Numbered from the stretch's first letter, positions 25,892 to 35,150 are shown. The stretch is DNA of 64,000 bases from Marinobacterium aestuarii (GCF_001651805.1 NZ_CP015839.1:3472001-3536000), one strand, 5' to 3'. Translations and numbers: made by a program. Notes: generated by a model from the sequence alone, not told the origin.

Positions 25892-26452
25892 CTACAGCCG
25901 GCCCAGGGAAAAACGCTCACCACAGCTGTACACCACCAACTCTTCACCCCCATCGGCGGCGGACTCTGTCGCCGCCATCTCGACCAGCTGATAAAACAGA
26001 TTACGTCCGACGCGGCCCCACATACCAAAACGTACTTCCAGCTCTGGCGCCGGTTCATCGCTGCCGGGCCACGACAGCACACGCAACGGGTGAGCGGGGC
26101 CCGCCACAATCTGATCTCCCGTTTTGCTAGTGAAGTGAAGTTCAGGGCCTGCGTCGGTATGAACCTGCTCAAGACTCACGAACTGGAACGGCAGGTCATC
26201 CACCTGAATGCCCACTTTTTCGACTGGCGTTTTCAGGAAATAACGCCCTTCTTCCTGCCAGAGTACGCGGGAAAACAGCCGCACCATAGGCGCCCGACCA
26301 ATGGGGGTACCCATGTAATACCAGGTGCCATCGCGGCCGATACGCATGTCGATGTCGCCGCAGAAGTCAGGATTCCAGCGTTCCAGCGGACCGATACCGT
26401 CACCCTGTTGCTGCAGCGCCCGATGGGCTTCATTGAGGTCAAATCCAGTCAT
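25892..26452 (-). CDS. DUF1285 family protein
   Basis: 186 residues from ATG 26452. Matches DUF1285: PLERWNPDFCGDIDMRIGRDGTWYYMGTPIGRAPMVRLFSRVL (~22-64) is the conserved N-terminal half, and RYFLKTPVEKVGIQVDDLPF (~70-89) follows. The C-terminus has FGMWGRVGRNLFYQLVEMA. Members with solved structures form a two-domain beta fold; function unknown. Cytosolic. Divergent from the MetF-like gene. Confidence 0.88.
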   Translation of the reverse strand: MTGFDLNEAHRALQQQGDGIGPLERWNPDFCGDIDMRIGRDGTWYYMGTPIGRAPMVRLFSRVLWQEEGRYFLKTPVEKVGIQVDDLPFQFVSLEQVHTDAGPELHFTSKTGDQIVAGPAHPLRVLSWPGSDEPAPELEVRFGMWGRVGRNLFYQLVEMAATESAADGGEELVVYSCGERFSLGRL

Positions 26453-26623
26453 GGCAGGGGCTCCCGGCGTTTTAAAGTGCCTACAAAAAGGGCTAATAGG
26501 ACTGCAGATTAATATCATTCAACATCAGTGTAAAAGATTTCACCTTATAACCTAATTACATGAAATTCACTCACTGTTAGACTTATCCGCACTTAATTGA
26601 CAGAACATACGGCCCAACGCGCT

Positions 26624-27577
26624 ATGAGCATATCCTTACAACAGAAGTTCTCCGATCCCAGCCGAGGCGTCTATTTCGTCGGAACCACGCCGCCACGGGA
26701 CAATACGGAGCCTGAGAAAGTGACGGATATCGCCGACAAGCTGCTCGCCCGTCTGCGCCAGATCGATTACGACGGCCTGATTGTCTATGACATTCAGGAT
26801 GAAAGCAGCCGCACCAGCAAGCCGCGCCCGTTCCCCTATATGCAGACCCTGGACCCGCGCGAATACTCAAGCCTGCTGCGCACGCGCTCCAACCACGCCA
26901 TCATCACCTACAAGAGCGTCGCCCAGCGCGATCGCGCCGATTTCGAGCGCTGGCTCGAAGAGTCCCGCAACCAGTACGACGTGCAGGACATGGTACTGGT
27001 TGGCAGCCCCTCATCGGACGGTGACATTCAGCTGTCCCTGCCCAAGGCCTATGAAGCGCTGCAACAGCATCCGCTGGACTTTCACCTGGGCGGCGTCACC
27101 ATCGCCGAGCGCCACGCCAGCAAGGGCAACGAACACCTGCGACTGCTGGCCAAGACTGAACAGGGCTGCCAGTTCTTTATCTCCCAGGCGGTTTACAACG
27201 CCCAGGCGACGATCGACCTGCTCAGCAGCTATGCCCGCGAATGCCGCAGCCGCGGTGTGGCTCCGCAACGCATTATCCTGACCTTCACGCCCTGCGGCAG
27301 CGCCAAGACGCTGGAGTTTATGCAATGGCTGGGCATTTCGGTGCCCGATGCAACCCGCTGGCGCATTCTGGATGCCACCAACCCCCTGGCCGAGTCCATC
27401 CGGGTGTGTCGCAGTAACCTGGACCAGATTCTGGACTCCGTGGCGGACCTTGGCATTCCGCTGGGGCTGAACATCGAAAGCCTGACCAACCGCAAGGACG
27501 AGATCGATGCGTCCATCCGTCTGTTCAAGCTGCTGAAGGCCACGCTGGACCTGAAACTGGCCGAACAGCAGCTCTGA
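26624..27577 (+). CDS. Methylenetetrahydrofolate reductase-like protein
   Basis: 317 residues from ATG 26624; no good ribosome site is seen, and a TTG at 26597 is an alternative. TIM-barrel flavoprotein-like sequence of the MTHFR superfamily, shown by LPKAYEALQQHPLDFHLGGVTIAERHASKGNEHLRLLAKTEQGCQFFISQAVYNAQATIDLL, where the family's G-V-x-x-x-E...K...GA.FF.TQ pattern is recognisable. It is more distant from E. coli MetF than usual and lacks an obvious N-terminal catalytic Glu in the standard context. Its role in folate metabolism is therefore inferred only. It stops four bases from the convergent protease gene. Confidence 0.7.
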   Translation: MSISLQQKFSDPSRGVYFVGTTPPRDNTEPEKVTDIADKLLARLRQIDYDGLIVYDIQDESSRTSKPRPFPYMQTLDPREYSSLLRTRSNHAIITYKSVAQRDRADFERWLEESRNQYDVQDMVLVGSPSSDGDIQLSLPKAYEALQQHPLDFHLGGVTIAERHASKGNEHLRLLAKTEQGCQFFISQAVYNAQATIDLLSSYARECRSRGVAPQRIILTFTPCGSAKTLEFMQWLGISVPDATRWRILDATNPLAESIRVCRSNLDQILDSVADLGIPLGLNIESLTNRKDEIDASIRLFKLLKATLDLKLAEQQL

Positions 27578-27581
27578 GAAG

Positions 27582-28358
27582 TTACTGCTGCGGCGTCGGG
27601 GTCGCGCTACTGGCGGCGGCCTCGCTGTCGAGCCGCTGCAGCAGCGTCTGCAGTTCCTGATAACGTTCAGGTTCCCACAGGATGAGCTGGCGCTCATAGT
27701 CGATGCGATAGCGCACACTCATCAGAAAATCCATGCCCAGCAAGCCATCCGACCCAACCGCCGGGCCCTGGTGCTCAATCACCATGGCGCGCACATTGGT
27801 CGGCCTATAGGGGCCGATCTCAATGCGGTCAAAGCTCACCAGTTCCGTATTGATACTGCCACCGCCCGCCACTCGCGCCTGACCGCCGGGCTGGGTGGCA
27901 TAGTTCAGCCCCGCCAGCGCACTCTTGTGAAACACCGTATTGGTAGCGCCGGTATCCAGCACCATCTCGGTTTTGGCCTTGCGCCCGCCATAGACCACCG
28001 TCACCGGCACCACCACACGGTTGCTGCCGACCTTGACCGGTGTTTCACTCTCGCGCAGCAACTTCTCCAGCGTGCTGCGCTGACGGCCAATATCCGCATC
28101 CCGTTGCCGCTCGGCCCGGGCTGCGGACTGCTCTGGCGCCTCCTCAGGACTCGGCACCGCCTGGCGACGTGTTTCCACCTGATCACGAAACTGTTGCGGC
28201 ACCCTGGAAAGGCTGTCGACAAAGACCTGGCGCCCGCGCTCATCCACATACTTGTAGATTTCGGCCTGCACCGCAGCCGACAGCAGGGCCCCAAGCATCA
28301 GCGCCATGCCTATAAGACCAGCCCTAACCTCCGCCTGCCTTTTACTGTAAACCTGCAT
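27582..28358 (-). CDS. Secreted retropepsin-like aspartic protease with N-terminal DUF4124
   Basis: 258 residues. Signal peptide (~12-31, AAVQA), then a DUF4124 domain (IYKYVDERGRQVFVDSLSRVP, ~34-54), a Glu/Arg-rich linker (~60-105), and a clan AA single-lobe aspartic protease domain with catalytic VLDTGATNTVFH (Asp135) and the second conserved segment GSDGLLGMDFL (~202-212). Single-lobe enzymes act as homodimers. Periplasmic; target unknown. Next gene upstream (yciH) is 37 bases away, perhaps co-transcribed. Confidence 0.88.
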   Translation of the reverse strand: MQVYSKRQAEVRAGLIGMALMLGALLSAAVQAEIYKYVDERGRQVFVDSLSRVPQQFRDQVETRRQAVPSPEEAPEQSAARAERQRDADIGRQRSTLEKLLRESETPVKVGSNRVVVPVTVVYGGRKAKTEMVLDTGATNTVFHKSALAGLNYATQPGGQARVAGGGSINTELVSFDRIEIGPYRPTNVRAMVIEHQGPAVGSDGLLGMDFLMSVRYRIDYERQLILWEPERYQELQTLLQRLDSEAAASSATPTPQQ

Positions 28359-28395
28359 AGTTCACCCTCCAGGCGTTAGGTGTTGGCTCCGCCGC

Positions 28396-28770
28396 CTAGC
28401 CGCCGGCCAGCTTGACCTTAAAGCCATCCTGTTCCAGCGCCAGCTTGAGGCGTTCGCGATGATCGCCCTGAATTTCGATAACACCGTCCTTGCAGGCGCC
28501 GCCCGTGCCGCAGAGCTTTTTCAGCTTTTTGCCCAGCTGCCGGAGTTCAGCCTCGGCCAGCGGCACGCCTGTTACCGTGGTCACACCCTTGCCCTTGCGG
28601 CCCGAGGTTTCCCGGCGAATGCGCACTACGCCATCCAGGGCGGCCAGACGCTGGGCGTCTTCCAGCTCTGCGCAGATACAGTCAGCGACCGCTTTGCGGC
28701 AGCCAGGGCAGCTATCGCCATGTTCGGTTGAATATACCAGTCCGCTAAGCTGGTCGCGCAGTGAAGCCAT
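28396..28770 (-). CDS. yciH: SUI1/eIF1-like translation factor YciH
   Basis: 124 residues. N-terminal part has a CPGCRKAVADCIC cysteine cluster; the C-terminal SUI1 domain shows VRIRRETSGRKGKGVTTVTGVPL (~46-68) and KKLKKLCGTGGACKDGVIEIQGDHRERL (~80-107), the eIF1-type RNA-binding motif. YciH helps start-codon selection in vitro in E. coli; physiological role modest. Ends 13 bases downstream of the dGTPase gene, so probably the second gene of that unit. Confidence 0.93.
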   Translation of the reverse strand: MASLRDQLSGLVYSTEHGDSCPGCRKAVADCICAELEDAQRLAALDGVVRIRRETSGRKGKGVTTVTGVPLAEAELRQLGKKLKKLCGTGGACKDGVIEIQGDHRERLKLALEQDGFKVKLAGG

Positions 28771-28783
28771 GAACAGATCCCCT

Positions 28784-30106
28784 TTATGGATTCAGGCCGC
28801 CCACCTGACGGGCGAGATAAGTGGCGTAATTGTCCGTCATCCCGCCGATGAAATCGAGCGCACGGCGGTAGGCATCGTAGAGCGGCAACTGCGGCAAGGG
28901 CGCATGAATCCCCATCAGGCTGATGATCTTCTCGCTACGATAGCCCAGTCCACTGGCACCCTTTAAGTGCTGATCATGCACCGCCCGGCAGAAGGCTTCG
29001 AGCAGCACACCCAGGCTGCCGTAGGCACCCACCTCAAGTTCCGTCTTGCGGGTGTCGGGAAAGACCCGGGTTTTCGCCAGCTGCTTGGCGCGCTGCAGAC
29101 CCTCGCGCACGCCGGCATCGCCATCGGCCAGCAACTCGCCGCGGTAGTCTCCGGCCATGATGGCGGCATAGTTGCGACTAAAGGCGCTCAACGCCGAGTC
29201 GATCATGTTTTCCATCGCCGTACCGCGCAGCGCCGAGATCTTGCGCCGCGCCGATGCCTGGGTCGCAAACAGGCTATCGTCGTATTCAAGCTCCCCGCAC
29301 AGTTGCAGCAGAATCGGCTTGACCTCGTCAAAACTGAGAATGTTCAGCTCGATAGCATCCTCCAGATCGAGAATGGCGTAGCAGATATCATCCGCCGCCT
29401 CCATCAGCCAGGTCAGCGGGTGGCGACTCCACCAGTGTTCCCCCAGAGGTATAAGCCCCAGCGACTGCCCCAGTTTGTCGAGGATCACCCGCTCGCTCTG
29501 AAAGCTGCTGAACTTGCCCTTGGCCGTGGCACGTTCCACCGTCCAGGGATATTTCAGCAGTGTCCCCAGGGTCGGGTAGGTCAAGCGCAGGCCACCATCC
29601 AGCAGGTGATTCTCGATCCGCGTAACCACTCGAAAGCCCTGGGCATTGCCCTCGAAGGTTTCCAGATCGGCGCGTTCGGCCGGGGCCAGCGACTGGGTCA
29701 GATCACGGCTGGTCTGACTGCGGAACCAGTCCCGGATGGCATATTCGCCAGCGTGCCCGAAGGGGGGATTACCGATATCGTGGGCCAGACAGGCAGACTG
29801 CACTATGGTGCCCAGATCATGGGGACTGATCCAGGCCGGCAGTTGATCCGCGATCAGCTCGCCAACACGAATTCCCAGAGTGCGCCCCACGCTGCCGACT
29901 TCAATGGAGTGCGTCAGGCGAGTATGAATATGGTCGTTCAGCGCCAGCGGATGCACCTGTGTCTTGCGGCCCAGACGACGAAAGGCACTGCAGAAAACAA
30001 TGCGGTCATTGTCCTTGTGAAAGTGACTGCGCCCGATCTCCTCTGGGCTTACCTGCTCATGACCATAACGCTGCGCGGTCAAGAGTCGGTCCCATTGCAT
30101 TGTCAT
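28784..30106 (-). CDS. dGTPase-family deoxynucleotide triphosphohydrolase
   Basis: 440 residues from ATG 30106, chosen over upstream ATGs because GGAGG lies about eight bases before it. HD-domain enzyme: FRRLGRKTQV, HTRLTHSIEVGSVGRTLG (His66) and CLAHDIGNPPFGHAGEYAI with the HD pair at 109-110 form the metal site. Cleaves dNTPs to nucleoside and triphosphate. Length and the MQWDRLLTAQRYG start fit the Dgt class of about 440 residues found in many gammaproteobacteria rather than the 505-residue E. coli Dgt. Confidence 0.93.
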   Translation of the reverse strand: MTMQWDRLLTAQRYGHEQVSPEEIGRSHFHKDNDRIVFCSAFRRLGRKTQVHPLALNDHIHTRLTHSIEVGSVGRTLGIRVGELIADQLPAWISPHDLGTIVQSACLAHDIGNPPFGHAGEYAIRDWFRSQTSRDLTQSLAPAERADLETFEGNAQGFRVVTRIENHLLDGGLRLTYPTLGTLLKYPWTVERATAKGKFSSFQSERVILDKLGQSLGLIPLGEHWWSRHPLTWLMEAADDICYAILDLEDAIELNILSFDEVKPILLQLCGELEYDDSLFATQASARRKISALRGTAMENMIDSALSAFSRNYAAIMAGDYRGELLADGDAGVREGLQRAKQLAKTRVFPDTRKTELEVGAYGSLGVLLEAFCRAVHDQHLKGASGLGYRSEKIISLMGIHAPLPQLPLYDAYRRALDFIGGMTDNYATYLARQVGGLNP

Positions 30107-30489
30107 TACGCACGCCTCCAAAGATTCCATGGTTCGCTGTTCCCCGCTCCTTTCTTCCCCCGATAGCGCCGCGGCCCCAAGCCTGGATACAAGCGCGGCC
30201 GGCGGCACATCTATCGAGTATACCCCGGCGCCCAGGCCTGCGCGTCCTGCGTGGCCCGCCGACACATTCGAAAGCCTTGCACGGAACTTAATTCAAACAG
30301 CAGTTTCCAACAGCTGAACCTGAGATAAATCAGGCGTTCACCCGTCCCCCGGACGAATAACGGCCGTTACAGACCGGGTTTGCGGGCCGCGCGGCTCAGG
30401 ATCGGCGTTCGAATGCAGCCCGCTAAAGCAGTCAGCAGGAGCCGCTACTTCCTCAGGGACGGGCACCACAGCGCAGGGACAACACCACT
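30107..30489. other. Divergent intergenic region between dGTPase and MNIO genes
   Basis: No gene seen in any frame. In particular there is no small Cys-containing precursor (DUF2282/BufA type) before the DUF692 gene. A short CCTGA/TCAGG hairpin lies near 30319-30334. Confidence 0.5.
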
Positions 30490-31338
30490 ATGCGTGAGAC
30501 TATCCACTGGAGTCTTGCCGGCACGGGAGTAGGCCTGAAAAGCTGCCATCTTGATGACATCATCAACGCAGGCGAGGATATTCGCTGGCTTGAAATCCTG
30601 CTGGACCACCACCTCGTCAAGGGTGGCGCGGCACTGCACAGCCTCGAACGCCTGCGCTGCAACTACCCGCTAACCCTGCACGGCGCCGGCCTCGCCCTGG
30701 GCTCCTGTGCGCCGCTGGACATGCACTACCTCAGCCGCATCAAGCAGATGGCCAATCACCTGGATGCCAGCTGGATATCCGACCATGTCTCCTTCGGCCC
30801 CCTGGGGCACTGCTTCAGCCATGAACTTCTGCCCCTGCCCTACACCGAGGAAGCACTGGATCATATCTGCACGCGCATCCGTCAGGTGCAGGAATTCCTC
30901 GGCCGGCGCATCCTGCTGGAAAATCCCGCCGGCTACCTGAGCTTTAGCCATTCCACCATCAGCGAAGGCGAGTTTCTGGCCGAAATGGCGCAACGGGCCG
31001 ACTGCTACCTGCTGCTGGATATTAATAACTGCTATGTGACCCAGTACAACCTGGGGATTGATGCGCAGCAAACCCTGGCGCGGCTGCCGGCCAGCCGGGT
31101 ACGTGAAATTCATCTGGCAGGCTTCGATGACCGGGATACCTATCTGCTGGATGGCCACAACAGCCCGGTGCATGAGCCGGTCTGGGCGCTGTATGAACAG
31201 GCCCAGCAGCTTTTTACCGCCACCCCGACCCTGATTGAATGGGAGCACGATATCCCATCGTTGCCCGTCATTCTGGCTGATGTCAGTCGCGCCCAGCAGA
31301 TCATGCAGCAATGCATCCATGCTCGAAGGCAATACTGA
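30490..31338 (+). CDS. DUF692 family multinuclear iron oxidase (MNIO, BufB-like)
   Basis: 282 residues, TIM-barrel. DUF692 enzymes (MbnB, BufB, TglH) use a two- or three-iron centre to oxidise cysteines of ribosomal peptides. Candidate metal ligands are all in place: His64 (LTLHG), His99 (SDHVSFG), Glu144 (LLENPAGY), Asp177 (LLDINN), His208 (REIHLAGF), Asp221 and His223 (LDGHNSPVHEPVW) and Glu250 (LIEWEHDIPSL). The stop overlaps the next start (TGATG). No precursor peptide gene is visible next to it, unlike typical bufferin operons. AGGGAC about ten bases before the ATG. Confidence 0.93.
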   Translation: MRETIHWSLAGTGVGLKSCHLDDIINAGEDIRWLEILLDHHLVKGGAALHSLERLRCNYPLTLHGAGLALGSCAPLDMHYLSRIKQMANHLDASWISDHVSFGPLGHCFSHELLPLPYTEEALDHICTRIRQVQEFLGRRILLENPAGYLSFSHSTISEGEFLAEMAQRADCYLLLDINNCYVTQYNLGIDAQQTLARLPASRVREIHLAGFDDRDTYLLDGHNSPVHEPVWALYEQAQQLFTATPTLIEWEHDIPSLPVILADVSRAQQIMQQCIHARRQY

Positions 31339-32129
31339 TGCGGCTCGCCGACCTGCAGGCGGCGCTGAGGGCTGAAATGGATGGCACACCCAATACCGAA
31401 TTGCGCCAGCTCGTTACCAGTTCAAGCCTTGCGCCCGAGCAGTGCCTGCAGCTCTATCGGGACTTGCTGGCCCGTGCTCGTGCTCAGGCTCTGCAGCAAC
31501 TTTACCCGGTCACCGCACGCCTGCTGGGGCCGCACCTCTTTGCTGTCCTGAGCCAGCAATATGGCCAGCATCTGGCCAACAGTGACAACAACGAGGACTT
31601 CGGCAGCGGCTTTGCACAGCGCCTGGAGCAGTACACACAACGGCAGGACAACCTGCAACATCTGCAGTTTCTGCCGGAGCTCGCCACACTGGAATGGACA
31701 CTGCACCTTGCCTGGTGCGCCGGCGATGACCCGCCGCTGAATTTCGATTCCCTGGTGTATGTACCTGAGTCCGAGCAGTACCGGCTGCGCCTGGTACCCA
31801 GCCAGGCACTGCGGCTGCTACGCTGCAGCTGGCCGGTGCTGGAAATCTGGCACAGCTATCAGCACGGCAACAGCACCGAGCTGCACTTGAATCATCATCC
31901 GCAATGGCTGTGCGTGTATCGACAGCTAGACAGCCCTCGAGCGGAGCCTCTGAGCGATACACAGGCATGCCTGCTGAACGGCATCCTGCGTGGTGACACC
32001 CTGTACCAGTTAGGGCGCGCCGTGCCGGACATCAATCAGCACCTGAGCACGCTGATCTCCCGCCGCTGGATCACCCACTTCGCACTGCCGCCGGATATCA
32101 CCACGGCGGGTGATTCCCTCAACCCGTAA
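31338..32129 (+). CDS. DUF2063 family RiPP-recognition partner (BufC-like)
   Basis: 263 residues from ATG 31338, coupled to the DUF692 gene by TGATG. N-terminal DUF2063 domain: RLADLQAALRAEM, LQLYRDLLARARAQALQQLYPVTARLLG (~33-60), FGSGFAQRLEQY (~82-93), then a C-terminal part with YQLGRAVPDINQHLSTLISRRWITHF, which may be a winged helix. In bufferin systems BufC binds the precursor and presents it to BufB. The pair without a precursor suggests the substrate is encoded elsewhere. Convergent with the photolyase gene (two bases between stops). Confidence 0.9.
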   Translation: MRLADLQAALRAEMDGTPNTELRQLVTSSSLAPEQCLQLYRDLLARARAQALQQLYPVTARLLGPHLFAVLSQQYGQHLANSDNNEDFGSGFAQRLEQYTQRQDNLQHLQFLPELATLEWTLHLAWCAGDDPPLNFDSLVYVPESEQYRLRLVPSQALRLLRCSWPVLEIWHSYQHGNSTELHLNHHPQWLCVYRQLDSPRAEPLSDTQACLLNGILRGDTLYQLGRAVPDINQHLSTLISRRWITHFALPPDITTAGDSLNP

Positions 32130-32131
32130 GA

Positions 32132-33508
32132 TCAACCCGCCGCCTTGTAACTGGCAAGCGCGGCTGCGCGTGCCTGCGGATAATCGATGATCGGTTTTAA
32201 GCCCCGCGCGGCACTGCTGCTCACCGGATCCTGGCGCTGACGCGCCGGCAGCGGTGAAAGCTCCGGCAGCCAGTGGCAGACGAACTCGTCCTGCGGGTCG
32301 AAACGCTGCGCCTGGCGCAGCGGGCTGAAAATACGAAAATAAGGCGCCGCATCCGCCCCCACAGACGCGCTCCACTGCCAGCCGCCAAGGTTAGAGGCAA
32401 AGTCACCGTCAATCAGCTGCTGCATGAAAAACTCAGCCCCCAGACGCCAGTCCACCCCCAGCAACTTGGTGAGAAAGGAGGCTGTCACCATGCGCAGGCG
32501 ATTATGCATCCAGCCGGTGGTCAGCAGCTGGCGCATGGCGGCATCGACGATAGGAAAGCCGGTCTCGCCGCGGCACCAGGCGGCAAAGCGTTCGGGCCGC
32601 GCCTGCCACTGAATCCGCGCCTCCACCTCGGGCCTGAAAGGCGCCAGACGGTTAAGGTCGGTGAAAGCCACCAGCAGATGCCGATAAAACTCGCGCCAGA
32701 TCAGCTCAGTCACCCACTGGCTTTCGAGCCAGCTTTCACCCAGGCGCCGCTGCGCCACGTTCAGACACTGGCGCACCGACAGCTGACCGGTATTCAGATA
32801 GGCCGACAGTGACGAGGTCGCCGCCAGCGCCGGAAAATCACGCTGCTCGCCATAGAGACCCAGATCTGTCTCAGCGAACCGGTACAGGCGCGCCGCAGCC
32901 TGCTCCTCGCCCGTGGGCCAGAGTTGCCGGTCATAAGGTTCGCCCAGCAACGGAATCGGATCACTGACAATATCCAGCGGCAGCTGGCGCAAAGGCGCCG
33001 GCAGGCACGCCAGATCACGCCGCAGCATCTCCCTGCGCCAGACACGGCTAAAGGGCGTAAACACCTTGAAAGGCTCAGCCTTGGCGCTCTGCACCGAGCC
33101 TGGTTCCAGCAGCAGATCGCCATGGCAGCCTTCACAGCGCAGCCCGGCACCACGCAGCACACGCTTGACCTCGCGATCACGGCGGCGCTCATTGAGCGGA
33201 TACTCGTAATTGAAATAAAGCCCCTGTGCCTGTACCTCGCGGCACAGCTTGAGCAGGGCCTGGGGGCAGTCGCCGTAGTCATCGACCTTGAGTACCCGCA
33301 GCGCAATATTGCGTGCCGCCAGATCATCGGCCAGGGATTGCAGCGCATCGCGCCAGAAAGCGATCTTGCGCGGCGCATCGCCGTGGCGCTGCCACTGCAC
33401 CGGTGTCAATACCACCACCGCCAGCAGGGGCTGACCCAGAGCCGCCGCCCCATGCAGCGCCTGATTGTCCGTCAGGCGCAGATCATTGCGAAACCAGATC
33501 AGGTTCAT
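32132..33508 (-). CDS. phrB: Deoxyribodipyrimidine photolyase (class I CPD)
   Basis: 458 residues (E. coli 472). Repairs UV cyclobutane dimers with FADH and blue light. N-terminal antenna domain NLIWFRNDLRLTDNQALHGAAAL; C-terminal FAD domain with GETGFPIVDAAMRQLLTTGWMHNRLRMVTASFLTK and DFASNLGGWQWSASVGADAAPYFRIFSP. The GGW tryptophan and the preceding Asn equivalent to E. coli Asn378 are kept; the later FNP motif is FSP here. Its start overlaps the upstream YbgA-like stop (ATGA). Co-transcribed with the ECF sigma/ChrR pair, so light-stress inducible by inference. Confidence 0.95.
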   Translation of the reverse strand: MNLIWFRNDLRLTDNQALHGAAALGQPLLAVVVLTPVQWQRHGDAPRKIAFWRDALQSLADDLAARNIALRVLKVDDYGDCPQALLKLCREVQAQGLYFNYEYPLNERRRDREVKRVLRGAGLRCEGCHGDLLLEPGSVQSAKAEPFKVFTPFSRVWRREMLRRDLACLPAPLRQLPLDIVSDPIPLLGEPYDRQLWPTGEEQAAARLYRFAETDLGLYGEQRDFPALAATSSLSAYLNTGQLSVRQCLNVAQRRLGESWLESQWVTELIWREFYRHLLVAFTDLNRLAPFRPEVEARIQWQARPERFAAWCRGETGFPIVDAAMRQLLTTGWMHNRLRMVTASFLTKLLGVDWRLGAEFFMQQLIDGDFASNLGGWQWSASVGADAAPYFRIFSPLRQAQRFDPQDEFVCHWLPELSPLPARQRQDPVSSSAARGLKPIIDYPQARAAALASYKAAG

Positions 33509-34476
33509 ATGTAGTTACGCAGCCCCAGCTTGTAGGGGTGGGGATCCAGGTAGGATTGCTGCTTGATGTAATCAGAGCCGTAGCGCTTGAGATAATGGCG
33601 CAGCAGCGTGAGTGGCACCACCAGATGCACCTCGCCACGGTGATACTCGGCCACGCTGTCGAGGATCTCCTGCTTGCACTCAGCGTCTATGGCCTTTTTC
33701 AGGTAGCCAAACACGTGCATCAGCACATTAACCTGACTGTTGCGTGTGGCGCAGTGACTCATGTGCTCCATAAAGCCGTTGATATAGGTCTTCATGGCGA
33801 CCTCGATGGGCTCGCTATGGGCTTGCGCCAGGTAACGCCCCAGAATGCGGTAGCCTTCATAGCTGTGCGCCATCAGCAGGTACTTGCTCTGGCTGTGGAA
33901 TTGCAGCAGCGCATGGTAGCTTTGCTCTGTTTCCACCTGCTGTTTCCAGCGGTGCAGCGCGAACACCCGGGCAATGAAATTCTCCCGCAGCACAGGGTCA
34001 TTCAGGCGTCCCTCTTCCTCGACCGGCAGCAAGGGGTTGGCCCGCATCAGCGCATCGATAAAAATACCGCGCCCGGCACCATTGGGCATGCCGTTGGGGT
34101 GATACACCTTGACCCTTTCCATGCCACAGCTGGGCGACCCCTTGATAACGATATAACCGCACATGTCCGGCAATGCCGCGGCGACCGAGCGGCCTTGCTC
34201 GGCCAGCGCCGCTGTTACATCCAGCGACGGATCCTTCGTGCCCAGGGCTTGTGGACGCGCAGCATCGCCCACCAGGCGAATGGGTTCTCGGGGCACCCCA
34301 AGGCCGACGGCAAGCTCCGGGCAAAAGGGCTTGAAGCTGAAACAATCAGACAGCACATCCAGGCAGTACAGCGAGCGCTTGTGGCCGCCGTTATAGCGCA
34401 CCTTCTCGCCCATCAGGCAGGCGCTAATGCCAATGGGAATGCGCTGCGCTTGTGTATCGACTGCCACGTCACTCAT
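33505..34476 (-). CDS. ybgA: YbgA-like protein (DUF523 plus DUF1722)
   Basis: 323 residues. N-terminal DUF523 (ISACLMGEKVRYNGGHKRS ~17-35, CPELAVGLGVPREPIRLV ~53-70, IVIKGSPSCGMERVKVY ~110-126) with conserved cysteines, and C-terminal DUF1722 (FHSQSKYLLMAHSYEGYRILGRYLA ~190-214 and LVVPLTLLRHYLKRYGSDYIKQQSYLDPHP). In many bacteria this gene sits beside photolyase, as in E. coli ybgA-phrB; function unproven. 20 bases after the chrR-like gene, overlapping phrB by four bases. Confidence 0.93.
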   Translation of the reverse strand: MSDVAVDTQAQRIPIGISACLMGEKVRYNGGHKRSLYCLDVLSDCFSFKPFCPELAVGLGVPREPIRLVGDAARPQALGTKDPSLDVTAALAEQGRSVAAALPDMCGYIVIKGSPSCGMERVKVYHPNGMPNGAGRGIFIDALMRANPLLPVEEEGRLNDPVLRENFIARVFALHRWKQQVETEQSYHALLQFHSQSKYLLMAHSYEGYRILGRYLAQAHSEPIEVAMKTYINGFMEHMSHCATRNSQVNVLMHVFGYLKKAIDAECKQEILDSVAEYHRGEVHLVVPLTLLRHYLKRYGSDYIKQQSYLDPHPYKLGLRNYI

Positions 34477-34496
34477 GCCTGATCCCTCTTAAACTC

Positions 34497-35150
34497 TTAA
34501 AGCCCGATAAACGGCTGTACCAGCCGGCCCATTAACCCACTGAAGCGCAGGGGCGCATCCGTGGCGATCAGACAGATGCAGTCCTCGCCACTGTCACTGA
34601 TCGGCTGATGTGAGATCTGCTCATCCAGATCGGCCACATCGCCGGCCTGAAAGCGCCCCAGTTCGTCACTGTAAGAACCGCGCAGTATCAAGGTCAGTTC
34701 ATTGCCACGGTGGCTATGGTGCGGCACCGACAGGCCGGGCGCGATGCGCAGCAGGCGCGTGGCACCGGGGCCGCCGAGGCGCAAATCCAGCTGGCGCACA
34801 CCCGGTACCAGGGTACGCCAGTCCAGTTCATCCAGCGGTTTTTTCAGGTACTGCGCCAGCGGCGCCGGTATGTCTGCGTCCAGCACAGCGGGCCGCGGCG
34901 TCCGCGCTTGCGGTACACCGGCATCGGTTTCCAGCAATGCCAGCACCTGATCCAGCGCATCCGGCGCCAGTGCAACCGGTGTCAGCTCCTCAAGCAGGGC
35001 GCCGCCCACCGCTTCCGCCTGGCGTACCCGCACCTGGCAATGAGCACAGCGATCAATATGACTGGCAACCAGCAGCGACATGCCTTCAGACAGCGAGCCC
35101 GCCGCATACACCAGCAGGGTCGCATCATCGAGATGGTGACGAATGTTCAT
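34497..35150 (-). CDS. chrR: ChrR-type cupin anti-sigma factor
   Basis: 217 residues from ATG 35150 (GGGGAG upstream). N-terminal zinc anti-sigma domain: HLDDATLLVYAAGSLSEG then SHIDRCAHCQVRV, giving the H-x3-C-x2-C zinc motif that binds the sigma factor. C-terminal cupin domain (~115-205) with VPHHSHRGNELTLILRGSYSDELGRFQAGD and SHQPISDSGEDCICLIATD, the ChrR part that senses singlet oxygen. Start overlaps the sigma gene stop by four bases. Known logic: singlet oxygen causes ChrR to release the sigma factor. Confidence 0.94.
   Translation of the reverse strand: MNIRHHLDDATLLVYAAGSLSEGMSLLVASHIDRCAHCQVRVRQAEAVGGALLEELTPVALAPDALDQVLALLETDAGVPQARTPRPAVLDADIPAPLAQYLKKPLDELDWRTLVPGVRQLDLRLGGPGATRLLRIAPGLSVPHHSHRGNELTLILRGSYSDELGRFQAGDVADLDEQISHQPISDSGEDCICLIATDAPLRFSGLMGRLVQPFIGL

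Noticed and set aside
29959-30291. Plus-strand open frame starting with a cysteine-rich stretch, which could resemble a precursor for the MNIO enzyme.
   Set aside because: It is antisense to the conserved N-terminus of the dGTPase-family gene and has no signal peptide; its composition is explained by the opposite strand.
32300-32340. Photolyase FNP motif replaced by FSP, considered as loss of the flavin N5 contact.
   Set aside because: The Asn facing the flavin N5 in E. coli photolyase (Asn378) is the one before GGW and is conserved here, so the change is probably minor.
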